Shown: one piece after another, positions 14,167-20,591 of the stretch
Layout of the letters: every line of letters starts with the position of its first letter
Numbering within the stretch: position 1 is the first letter of the stretch
Translations under genes and position numbers: made by a program
Source of the DNA: an uncultured bacterium
GTDB lineage: Bacteria > Oederibacteriota > PGYV01 > CAILUR01
NCBI GenBank assembly: GCA_903837445.1
Contig: CAILUR010000051.1
Span: 1 to 20,591 of the forward strand
DNA length: 20,591 nucleotides
Direction: 5' to 3'
The notes under the pieces: generated by a model
Seen by the model: the letters and a program-made list of their open reading frames with translations, nothing else
What the model was told of the DNA's origin: nothing
The model's database searches: none

Positions 14167-15051
14167 TTATATAACGATTGTCACCGATAAGAAAGGTCCG
14201 CTTAAATCCACATTTCCTGTGATTCCGTCGCTTGTATAAGTGGCTGGACAAAAGATATATCCTATTTTAATTCCAGGACTTACCCCAAAAAGTATTCTGT
14301 ATTCCATAGCGTTTATTGCTATGCCTTTTCCATTGAGAGTGCTATCAAAAAGTTGTCCCCCATTTGCGCAAGTTTTTACCCCTGCCCTAAAATCGAAATA
14401 CATAATATTTTGGGAGAAATCATCGCCTTCTGAATAAGGAATCCATCTTAAAATCCACCCTGCCTTCATAAAAGACATATTGGCCACTTCTTTTTCCGCC
14501 CCATTATTATCCGAAAAAAACGGGAAGTCCACACTCATATAGGCGCCAGTGGCAATCCAATCTAAAGGCCGAAAAAGCAGACCTATCCCAGCATTATAAT
14601 TCATATGCATTCCGCTTTGTATATCATACTTTTTCTTAAAGGCATCCCCTAAAAACGCAAAGTCCAGCGCCGCAATATCCACATCAAACAACATATAATT
14701 ATTGCCTGTTTTTTTGAAATAATCAGGTTCGATCTTATCCGTGCCTTTTTCTAAAAGCTTATACGGCACTGCCGCTACCACTATCTCTTCTGCTTTTTTT
14801 GTTTTTACTATTTCTTTTATTTCAGTTGTCTGCGCTACCGCTCCGTCTACCGTGTCAAAAACTTTTTTTATATTCGCCCGCAGGATTGTCTCTGCTTTAT
14901 TATTCACATTTTTAATATAATATGCTTCCTCATCTGAACCCAAAAGCTCCCCGTTTTTTATACTCCCATCTTTCATTATGATATTTATCTGTCCCGCAAA
15001 ACACGCAGTTGTTAAAAGAAGCAGTACTATTATAAATAGAATTTTTTTCAT
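14167..15051 (-). CDS. Secreted envelope protein, N-terminal Sm-like module plus predicted barrel
   Basis: 294 residues; I do not recognise a named family. The signal peptide (MKKILFIIVLLLLTTACFAG) is most likely cut after AFAG-type residues, though the Cys could make it a lipoprotein. Residues about 22-65 (MKDGSIKNGELLGSDEEAYYIKN...ILRANIKKV) form the small beta module (DGS..G.......Y.I......I....I..V) common at the start of secreted proteins in environmental bacteria. A charged linker follows, then from about 120 alternating hydrophobic and aromatic strands with a hydrophobic LSVTIVI end, suggesting an outer-membrane barrel. The start lies 4 bp after the PDZ lipoprotein stop and its ribosome binding site (GAGGTGA) overlaps that stop, so translation is probably coupled. 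Confidence 0.7.
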   Translation of the reverse strand: MKKILFIIVLLLLTTACFAGQINIIMKDGSIKNGELLGSDEEAYYIKNVNNKAETILRANIKKVFDTVDGAVAQTTEIKEIVKTKKAEEIVVAAVPYKLLEKGTDKIEPDYFKKTGNNYMLFDVDIAALDFAFLGDAFKKKYDIQSGMHMNYNAGIGLLFRPLDWIATGAYMSVDFPFFSDNNGAEKEVANMSFMKAGWILRWIPYSEGDDFSQNIMYFDFRAGVKTCANGGQLFDSTLNGKGIAINAMEYRILFGVSPGIKIGYIFCPATYTSDGITGNVDLSGPFLSVTIVI

Positions 15052-15055
15052 CTCA

Positions 15056-15907
15056 TCACCTCGCCACGGGTTTTATCATTAAGAGCCGTTTTTCCCAGTT
15101 TATTTCCTGCGGTGGGCCTGCGGTTTTTTCCCAATGCAGTACTTTTATTTCTTCAGTTTTTGTCGTGCCCTTTTCTGATTTTAGTGCTTTTGCCAAATCC
15201 CCTGCCACTTTCACAGGCACTCCATTTGCCTCATATATTATATCCCCAGGTTTTAAACCAGCTTTTTCTGCAGGGCCACCAGCAAAGACCGAGGCGGCAA
15301 CCATTCCTTTTCTTTTTATTTCATTTTCCTGTTCTACCGACATAGCATTAAAAGAAAAACCATAAGATGCATTTAGTTTTAAGCCATTAAGCCTCAGCAT
15401 TGAATAAAAAGCATCCGCATATTTTTTTGCCTCAGCTCGGGAATTACAAGTGATTACGGCCATTTTCAGCCCTGATATATAAAGCACTCTGCCGTTTATG
15501 GTAATATCCGAAATGTCTTTGAAGTCCACAGAAATATTTTCTTCCTTATTTAAAGTGGTGGTATTGGTCTGATAGGAACCGCCATAAGTGGGCACATAAT
15601 CCCAGCCTATAAAAAAGCCGCCGTAACTCGGCACATATTCTTTATTCTCATATATTTCCTGCCATTTGAGCGCCGCTCTGAAAGAAAACTTATCCGTTTC
15701 CACAGACGAAATATTTACGCCATTAATTGAGGCGCCTGCTGACATTCCTTTTAAAATTGACACCGCTTCCTCTAAAGAATAAATATACCCCGGAATGTAC
15801 CAAGCCGGCTGTTCCTGTGCCTGTGGCCACGCTACATTTCGCACCGTAAGGGCACAACCAGAAAAAACAAAAGCAAAAACAATGACTCCTAATAATGTTT
15901 TTTTCAT
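15056..15907 (-). CDS. PDZ-domain lipoprotein
   Basis: 283 residues from ATG 15907, preceded by AAAAGGAGGG. A longer frame opening at 15985 is rejected: its first codon is the TTG of the predicted -35 element and it lacks a ribosome binding site. The lipoprotein signal ends FSGC (Cys18). Residues 30-190 match nothing I recognise and include a short duplication, YVPSYGG / YVPTYGG. From about residue 190 there is a PDZ domain (GPAEKAGLKPGDIIYEANGVPV...LAKALKSEKG), which would bind C-terminal or exposed peptide ends in the periplasm. No protease catalytic residues are visible. It probably works with the barrel-like protein whose gene is 4 bp downstream. Confidence 0.82.
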   Translation of the reverse strand: MKKTLLGVIVFAFVFSGCALTVRNVAWPQAQEQPAWYIPGYIYSLEEAVSILKGMSAGASINGVNISSVETDKFSFRAALKWQEIYENKEYVPSYGGFFIGWDYVPTYGGSYQTNTTTLNKEENISVDFKDISDITINGRVLYISGLKMAVITCNSRAEAKKYADAFYSMLRLNGLKLNASYGFSFNAMSVEQENEIKRKGMVAASVFAGGPAEKAGLKPGDIIYEANGVPVKVAGDLAKALKSEKGTTKTEEIKVLHWEKTAGPPQEINWEKRLLMIKPVAR

Positions 15908-15956
15908 TTCCCACCCTCCTTTTGTCCTCAAAAAAATATATATATAATACATGACA

Positions 15957-15985
15957 ATATTAACCCAGCGGTTTTTCTTTGTCAA
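15957..15985 (-). promoter_or_regulatory. Predicted promoter of the PDZ lipoprotein pair
   Basis: On the minus strand a perfect TTGACA (15985-15980), 17 nt, then TAATAT (15962-15957; 4 of 6 matches). The leader to the ATG at 15907 is about 45 nt. This placement also decides the start codon of the lipoprotein. Confidence 0.55.
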
Positions 15986-16022
15986 TATTTTCCGTTATTT
16001 TAATTAAGTTGTATTTGGGACT

Positions 16023-16157
16023 TTAATCTTCTACCGCATCCATAATAGCTTTTTGAATTATAATTTTGCTAATCCATATTGTTCCAAAGCTACAAATACA
16101 AGAAAGAATATAAAAAAATTTTTCTGTCTCATTCAATTGTTTTTTAGCGTTAGCCAT
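16023..16157 (-). CDS. Small single-span membrane protein (44 residues)
   Basis: ATG 16157-16155 to TAA 16025-16023 encodes 44 residues beginning MANAKKQLNETEKF. A hydrophobic stretch of about 21 residues follows (FFYILSCICSFGTIWISKIII) and the tail is acidic (MDAVED). An AAAAGGAGG site six or so bases upstream is among the best in the window, which is the main reason to believe it is real. The chain resembles a small tail-anchored or single-span membrane protein with an N-in tendency from KK. It contains three residues often found in small membrane regulators (two Cys, one Trp), but I recognise no family. It stands alone between the envelope pair and the divergent rpmH promoter. Confidence 0.6.
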   Translation of the reverse strand: MANAKKQLNETEKFFYILSCICSFGTIWISKIIIQKAIMDAVED

Positions 16158-16242
16158 AGTTTCCTCCTTTTATGTTTTACTTGCCTTCAAGAAACAGTTT
16201 AGTTTACACACCAATCCCACTTGACTTTGCCTCGCTTTGATA

Positions 16243-16271
16243 ATATTACTCCGCTCCTGCCTGGCTTGCAA
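16243..16271 (-). promoter_or_regulatory. Possible promoter of the 44-residue ORF
   Basis: On the minus strand TTGCAA (16271-16266), 17 nt, TAATAT (16248-16243), each 4 of 6 to consensus. The leader would be about 85 nt. Weak call. Confidence 0.28.
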
Positions 16272-16331
16272 GTAATAGTTTCAACTTGTTTAAGGACAAA
16301 CCTATGTTTTAGGGCAAAAAACAGGTTTATA

Positions 16332-16360
16332 TTGACATATAACCCGATTTCCACTATAAT
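16332..16360 (+). promoter_or_regulatory. Strong sigma70-type promoter of the rpmH operon
   Basis: Perfect TTGACA (16332-16337), spacer of exactly 17 nt, perfect TATAAT (16355-16360). This is the best promoter match in the window and fits the high expression needed for a ribosomal protein gene. The leader to rpmH is about 47 nt. Confidence 0.88.
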
Positions 16361-16413
16361 TACCAAGATTTTAAGACAGATTATAAATCTATATATATTA
16401 ATGGAGAGTACCA

Positions 16414-16554
16414 ATGCCAAAGAGAACATTTCAGCCGCATAAAAAGCGCGCGAAAAAGAAACACGGCTTTAGAAAAAGAATGAAATCGCACGGTGGAATA
16501 AGAGTCCTGAATGCCAGACGCAAAAAAGGAAGAAAGAAACTTACCAGGGTATAA
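16414..16554 (+). CDS. rpmH: 50S ribosomal protein L34
   Basis: 46 residues, the standard L34 length. MPKRTFQPHKKRAKKKHGFRKRM followed by VLNARRKKGRKKL reproduces the conserved pattern of this very basic protein of the large ribosomal subunit. GGAG lies 7 nt before the ATG. An ATG at 16401 opens only a 13-codon out-of-frame ORF and is not the start. It is the first gene of the conserved block with rnpA, yidD, yidC, jag and mnmE. Its 3' end overlaps the longest possible rnpA reading frame by 44 nt. Confidence 0.97.
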   Translation: MPKRTFQPHKKRAKKKHGFRKRMKSHGGIRVLNARRKKGRKKLTRV

Positions 16555-16915
16555 CCCTCGAGGGAGTTTTTCTATTAAGGGCAATTCACTAAACGAAAAA
16601 TTGATTAATTTCATAATAAAGACAGGGGTAAAATCACGGACAGAACACTTCGCTGTTTTTTCCCTGCCCTCTCCCGTAAATAAAACACGGTTTTTTGTAA
16701 CTAATATCGCGAAAAAACTCGTGCATAATAGTTCGGACAGAAATCTTATGAAACGGCGTTTAAAAACTGTTTTTCGTAAAAGCGCGGCTCTATTTCCTCT
16801 TAGGGATATAGTCATTATGCCTCGCCGAGAAGCCGCCAAACTTAAATCATACGCTCAAATAGAAGAAAAACTAAAACCTGTTCTTTTGACAGCCGCAAAG
16901 AAGGACTCCGCTTGA
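16511..16915 (+). CDS. rnpA: Ribonuclease P protein component
   Basis: Up to 134 residues. RnpA is the protein cofactor of RNase P, which matures the 5' ends of tRNAs. The diagnostic RNR motif is DRNLMKRRLKTVFRKSA, preceded by strands FAVFSLP and TRFFVTNIAKKL and followed by DIVIMPR. The usual RLxxxxdF start appears as SLNEKLINFIIKTG, so translation must begin upstream of 16586. The only ATG is 16511, inside rpmH in another frame, without a clear ribosome binding site. An ATT at 16574 after GGGAG is an unusual alternative giving 113 residues, nearer the typical length. The sequence is divergent, but position between rpmH and yidD supports the call. It overlaps yidD by 4 nt. Confidence 0.9.
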   Translation: MPDAKKEERNLPGYNPRGSFSIKGNSLNEKLINFIIKTGVKSRTEHFAVFSLPSPVNKTRFFVTNIAKKLVHNSSDRNLMKRRLKTVFRKSAALFPLRDIVIMPRREAAKLKSYAQIEEKLKPVLLTAAKKDSA

Positions 16916-17121
16916 AAACTTTACTTATATGGCTCATAACCCTATACAAAAATACTATATCTCGTATTTTTCCAAGTGCCTGCAGGTTTTATCCCACCTG
17001 CTCGCAATACACAAAACAGGCTATAGAAAAGTACGGCGCTTTAAAAGGCAGTTTTATGGGTTTAAAACGGCTAGCCAAATGCCACCCTTTTCATCCGGGT
17101 GGAATTGACCCTGTAAAATAA
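16912..17121 (+). CDS. yidD: Membrane protein insertion efficiency factor YidD
   Basis: 69 residues. It begins MKTLLIWLITLYKNTISRIFPSACRFYPTCSQY, and the CRFYPTCSQY plus CHPFHPGGIDPV motifs are diagnostic. YidD is a small, amphipathic inner-membrane-associated protein that assists Sec/YidC-dependent insertion. The start codon is TTG (16912-16914), sharing the TTGA with the rnpA stop (4-nt overlap). AAGGA lies 6 nt upstream. It is followed by yidC after 37 bp, the usual order. Confidence 0.95.
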   Translation: MKTLLIWLITLYKNTISRIFPSACRFYPTCSQYTKQAIEKYGALKGSFMGLKRLAKCHPFHPGGIDPVK

Positions 17122-17158
17122 GTTCAGCACTTATATGTACAAAACTCTGGAGGCTTAA

Positions 17159-18790
17159 ATGAAACAATCTCAAAGGCTAATACTCTTTATGATACTCTCT
17201 GCGGCTATTCTCTTTGGCTCTAATTACTTCTACACAAAAAATATGGACAAGACAGTTAAAAATACTGCCGCTACTACTCCCAACGCAGTAGTCACTGGCA
17301 AAACCACCGATACAAAAATCAAAGTCCCGTCTACCAAGTCCTCCCTTTTTGCCGCAAAAAAATCAGAACGCATTTATACTGTGGAGACAAAACTTGTAAA
17401 AATTTCTTTTTCAAATATAGCCGCTTCCATAAACAGTTGCCTTTTAAAAAATTACAAAGAATCCAACAACTCCGCAAAACAGCTTGAACTTATCCCTGAC
17501 GGCTTTTCAGATTCTTATATGGCACTTTCCGCCGCCACATATCCGCTTGATAAAATCGCCTGGACATACAATGGCGTAAAAGAAGATAAGGATGGAAAAG
17601 CAGTATCGTTCTCGGCAAAAGTCGGCTCACTGACTGTAGTGAAAACTTTTCATTTAAGAGATGACTCTTACAGAATAGGCCTTGATGTGAATTTTATAAA
17701 TACTTCCTCTGCCGCTTTAGCTATACAGGATGCCCGTTTAACCTTAGGTCCAAATATTCATTATACCCCGCTTGAGTCAGCGGCAAAAAAAGAAGGCAGT
17801 GGTCAGTATAGTTTCAATCATATTATTTACAAATCAGGAAAAGATATAAAAAAATATGTAATTAATCCCAAAGATAGCAAGCTTGTGGTCGTACCTGTCC
17901 TGCCTGACTGGATAGTCCTCAAAGACCTTTATTTTTTATCGTCTTTTATAATTCCAGACAAGACCCAAATAAAAAATGCTTTTTATCAGGAGGAACAAGG
18001 CGGATTTGCTTATGTTGGGCTCAACCTGACAGATGCGCTCATTCAGCCAAAATCACAAAAGACCTATTCCTTCGCTTCTTTTTTAGGCCCTCAGGAATAC
18101 AAAGAACTTAAAAAATCTGGAATGGAAAGACTTGTGGATGTGGGTTGGATTCGGGAACTCGGCATAGCCATGTTTTTCCTAATGGAGTTTTTCTTCAAGC
18201 TCACAAAAAATTATGGTGTCGCTATTTTGCTTTTGACACTCCTGATAAGAGGCCTCTTATGGTTTCCTTCCCAGAGCAGTTTCAAACATATGAAAGAGAC
18301 CTCTTCCAAAATGAAAATAATTCAGCCTCGCATAGACACTTTGAAAAAAATATATAAAGACGATGCGCAAAAACTCAACGAAGAGACTATGAAGCTCTGG
18401 CAGGAATATAAAATAAATCCGTTTGGCGGCTGTCTGCCTGTGTTATTGCAGTTGCCTATATTTGTCGCCCTGTATGCCACTCTTATGAATATGGTAGAGC
18501 TCAAAGGCGCCTATTTTATGCTCTGGTGGACTGACTTATCAAAACCTGATCCTTATTTTGTGCTTCCGGTTTTTATGGCTATCACCACTTTTGTACAGAC
18601 AAAAATGTCTGCTCAACCTGCAGCGACCGATGATGCCGCTATGCAGCAAAAAATAATGCTTTATTTTATGCCTATATTTTTTGGTTTCTTGGCCTTGAAC
18701 TGGCCAGCAGGACTGCTCCTTTACTGGTCTATGTCAAATGTCTTTTCTATCTTCCAGCAGTTTATGGTAAATAAGTCGTTGAAGGTCTAA
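17159..18790 (+). CDS. yidC: Membrane protein insertase YidC
   Basis: 543 residues, the long Gram-negative form. An N-terminal transmembrane segment (about 7-28) is followed by a large periplasmic beta domain (about 60-320) and a conserved insertase core with five membrane spans (about 335-540). TLLIRGLLWFPSQ carries the groove arginine. KIYKDDAQKLNEETMKLWQEYKINPFGGCLPVLLQLPIF is the cytoplasmic coiled-coil and C1 loop, and LNWPAGLLLYWSMSNVFSIFQQ the final span. It inserts inner-membrane proteins with or without SecYEG. The ribosome binding site is GGAGG, 7 nt before the ATG. The periplasmic domain and N-terminal anchor agree with a diderm cell. Confidence 0.97.
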   Translation: MKQSQRLILFMILSAAILFGSNYFYTKNMDKTVKNTAATTPNAVVTGKTTDTKIKVPSTKSSLFAAKKSERIYTVETKLVKISFSNIAASINSCLLKNYKESNNSAKQLELIPDGFSDSYMALSAATYPLDKIAWTYNGVKEDKDGKAVSFSAKVGSLTVVKTFHLRDDSYRIGLDVNFINTSSAALAIQDARLTLGPNIHYTPLESAAKKEGSGQYSFNHIIYKSGKDIKKYVINPKDSKLVVVPVLPDWIVLKDLYFLSSFIIPDKTQIKNAFYQEEQGGFAYVGLNLTDALIQPKSQKTYSFASFLGPQEYKELKKSGMERLVDVGWIRELGIAMFFLMEFFFKLTKNYGVAILLLTLLIRGLLWFPSQSSFKHMKETSSKMKIIQPRIDTLKKIYKDDAQKLNEETMKLWQEYKINPFGGCLPVLLQLPIFVALYATLMNMVELKGAYFMLWWTDLSKPDPYFVLPVFMAITTFVQTKMSAQPAATDDAAMQQKIMLYFMPIFFGFLALNWPAGLLLYWSMSNVFSIFQQFMVNKSLKV

Positions 18791-18792
18791 CT

Positions 18793-19443
18793 ATGGCGCA
18801 AGCCAAAAAAACAGCAGAATCGGTTTCCACTTGCGTAAAAGAATTTTTAGCTGAGCACAAGCTCACCCTTGAAGCGGTAAGCGTGTCCCTGCTATGTGAA
18901 AAAATCTTTATTGATAAAAAAGAATATACAGTGGACCTCTGTGACCGCACGCGGTTTGCCTCTGCTGCGCCTCAAGCAACACTGGAGGAAGCAGATATTG
19001 CTTATGCCCTTGAGCTTTTAGAAAAAATGCTTTCCCTTATGAGTTTTCATTCTTTCAAAATAAACAAAACTATAGAAAATGGCGCTCTGATTTTTACTAT
19101 CTCCACGCCTGAAAAAGATGGTCTCTTGATAGGCAAGAACGGACAGAACATAGCCGCCTTGCAATATCTTATGACAAATATCCTTGATAAAAAACTTAAA
19201 AGACATTTTCCCCTAATTTTAAATGTAGATAGATACAGAGAAAAGAGAACTGCCACGCTTAAGACCTTGGCACAGACCTATGCCGAGCGCGTGACTGACT
19301 CCCCAGGCGAAGTCATTACCGAATTTCTGCCTGCCTATGAAAGAAAAATTATTCACGAGGAACTTACTTCCTGTAAAAATCTAAAGACCTTCAGTTTAGG
19401 CAAGGGCCCGTATAAAAAAATGGTCATTACTGCCCTTTTATAA
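18793..19443 (+). CDS. jag: Jag/KhpB RNA-binding protein (KH and R3H domains)
   Basis: 216 residues. The N-terminal ~50 residues look like the Jag-N module (KTAESVSTCVKEFLAEHKL). The KH domain spans about 75-145 with the GKNG loop in DGLLIGKNGQNIAALQYLM. The R3H domain is at 145-216, with YERKIIHEEL (Arg-x3-His) and a KGPYKKMVI ending. Jag/KhpB binds RNA and is linked to cell-envelope regulation in Gram-positive bacteria. Genes next to yidC in many phyla suggest a role around membrane protein synthesis. It begins 2 bp after yidC, so translation is likely coupled. Confidence 0.94.
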   Translation: MAQAKKTAESVSTCVKEFLAEHKLTLEAVSVSLLCEKIFIDKKEYTVDLCDRTRFASAAPQATLEEADIAYALELLEKMLSLMSFHSFKINKTIENGALIFTISTPEKDGLLIGKNGQNIAALQYLMTNILDKKLKRHFPLILNVDRYREKRTATLKTLAQTYAERVTDSPGEVITEFLPAYERKIIHEELTSCKNLKTFSLGKGPYKKMVITALL

Positions 19444-19456
19444 AACAGAGGTACTT

Positions 19457-20591
19457 ATGCCACACACTACTATCACAGCCATTGCCACTTATCCGGCGCA
19501 AAGCGCTATCGGAATCATAAGGGTCTCAGGCCCTTCGGTTTTTCCCATACTTGAAAAAATTTTTCGGTTTAAAACTCCCACTAAAACTTTTGCTTCCACA
19601 CTGGGCCATACTTTACACTATGGTTTTTTATATGCTGAAGGAAAAGATATAGACGAAGTGTTGGTCTCAGTGTTTAAGGCCCCTGCCTCTTTTACAGGCG
19701 AGGATATGGCTGAGATAAGCTGTCACGGTGGACTGTATGTGCTTTCTCTTGCTTTGGAGCTTTTGCTTTCTGCTGGCTGTTGTCTGGCCGCGCCTGGTGA
19801 GTTTACCAAACGGGCTTTTATAAATGGAAAAATTGATTTGTCCCAAGCCGAAGCTGTCGCCGATATGATTTCTGCAGATTCTGCCGCGGCACTTGAAATT
19901 GCTTTAAATCAGCTCAAGGGCTTTGAAAAAAATGTCGTGACCACTTTGAGAAAAGAATTTCTCCACATAATTTCTCTGGTTGAAGCTGAAATTGATTTTG
20001 CCCACGAAGACATAGAAAAAACTAAACCCATTCAAATGACAGTGATGCTCACCGCTTTAAAAATACAACTTGAAAAACTTATGCAAAATGCAGAGGCAGG
20101 AATCATTTTAAAAAATGGCGCAAAAGTGGTCATTGCTGGGAAACCCAATACCGGAAAATCAAGCCTGCTCAATGCGCTTCTCGGGACACAACGCGCCATA
20201 GTGACGCATATTCCAGGTACTACCAGAGATATCATAGAAGCGCCTATCACTTTAGCCGGGCTTCCTTGCAGATTGATAGACACGGCAGGTATTCGCGATA
20301 CGCGGGATATAATAGAAGCCGAGGGCATTACCCGCGCACAAGCCGCCATAGCCGGCGCTGATGCGGTTTTATTTATACTTGATGCTTCTGCCCCGCTTGA
20401 TATAAACGATACAACCATTTACAAAACCCTTTCAGAAACAAAGTTTATTCCAGTCCTTAACAAGACCGATTTGCCCACAGCTTTTGATAGTGCGCTCTTA
20501 AACACCTTGCTCGGGAAAAATGCCTCACGCATTATAAAAATTTCCGCTTTAAAAAATGAGGGGCTGGACGCTTTGACTCTCGCCTTAAAAA
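19457..20591 (+). CDS. mnmE: tRNA modification GTPase MnmE (truncated by window end)
   Basis: 378 codons are visible from ATG 19457 (AGAGG 5 nt upstream); about 75 residues, including the C-terminal Cys-containing motif, lie beyond the right edge. With MnmG, MnmE makes the 5-carboxymethylaminomethyl modification of wobble U34 in tRNAs. ITAIATYPAQSAIGIIRVSGP and TGEDMAEISCHGG are the N-terminal tetrahydrofolate-binding domain; GEFTKRAFINGKIDLSQAEAVADMI is conserved. The G domain shows P-loop GKPNTGKS (228-235), IPGTTRD (G2), DTAG (G3) and NKTD (G4). It follows jag by 13 bp and closes the conserved rpmH-to-mnmE block. Confidence 0.96.
   Translation, partial: MPHTTITAIATYPAQSAIGIIRVSGPSVFPILEKIFRFKTPTKTFASTLGHTLHYGFLYAEGKDIDEVLVSVFKAPASFTGEDMAEISCHGGLYVLSLALELLLSAGCCLAAPGEFTKRAFINGKIDLSQAEAVADMISADSAAALEIALNQLKGFEKNVVTTLRKEFLHIISLVEAEIDFAHEDIEKTKPIQMTVMLTALKIQLEKLMQNAEAGIILKNGAKVVIAGKPNTGKSSLLNALLGTQRAIVTHIPGTTRDIIEAPITLAGLPCRLIDTAGIRDTRDIIEAEGITRAQAAIAGADAVLFILDASAPLDINDTTIYKTLSETKFIPVLNKTDLPTAFDSALLNTLLGKNASRIIKISALKNEGLDALTLALK

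Noticed and set aside
15985..16413. Replication origin (oriC) at the strand switch beside rpmH
   Set aside because: rpmH is often near oriC, but I find no DnaA boxes (TTATCCACA or close variants) and no dnaA gene; the switch is explained by divergent promoters.
16199..16429. Minus-strand ORF of 76 codons across the rpmH promoter
   Set aside because: No ribosome binding site, and it overlaps the strong rpmH promoter and the start of rpmH.

Overview
The window (about 20.6 kb, AT-rich) looks like a diderm (Gram-negative-type) bacterium, probably from a poorly cultured lineage. Supporting this are a porin-like protein ending in Trp, several lipoproteins, dTDP-rhamnose synthesis genes, sigma70-type promoters and conventional Shine-Dalgarno sites. 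I cannot name the phylum from sequence alone. All genes from the left edge to about 16.16 kb are on the minus strand; everything from about 16.33 kb to the right edge is on the plus strand.

Left edge (1-1240, minus strand): probably one side of a diversity-generating retroelement (DGR). A formylglycine-enzyme-fold lipoprotein (242-1177) ends in a GC-rich segment (about 68% G+C over 120 bp against about 33% in a sampled upstream stretch). Its codons are mostly NNC, and it has the RGG...GFR layout of DGR variable repeats. Downstream, a truncated ORF (1-101) has an N-terminus like DGR-associated HRDC accessory proteins. The lipoprotein promoter has an 11-G tract between a perfect -35 and the -10, a layout typical of phase-variable promoters. 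No reverse transcriptase or template repeat lies in the window; by usual DGR order they would be just beyond the left edge.

1.36-3.98 kb (minus): a flavodoxin-fold iron-sulfur flavoprotein, QueC (queuosine precursor) and a nitronate monooxygenase/FabK-like flavoprotein, with a promoter at about 3.97 kb and a leader of about 175 nt.

3.99-10.52 kb (minus): a surface-polysaccharide operon, transcribed rmlA-rmlC-rmlB-rmlD, CDP-paratose-epimerase-like gene, GT4 glycosyltransferase, comF, from a strong promoter at 10488-10516. The epimerase gene is bracketed by a perfect 64-bp inverted repeat built from TTCCAAG/TTCCAGG heptads.

10.58-14.10 kb (minus): phosphoglucomutase/phosphomannomutase, a porin-like beta-barrel protein and a second, non-variable formylglycine-fold protein with a C-terminal membrane anchor.

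14.17-16.16 kb (minus): a translationally linked pair of envelope proteins (PDZ lipoprotein, then a predicted barrel protein) and a 44-residue single-span membrane protein.

16.33 kb to end (plus): the conserved block rpmH-rnpA-yidD-yidC-jag-mnmE, read from a near-perfect TTGACA-17-TATAAT promoter. It couples ribosome and RNase P protein supply with membrane protein insertion and tRNA modification. mnmE runs off the right edge.
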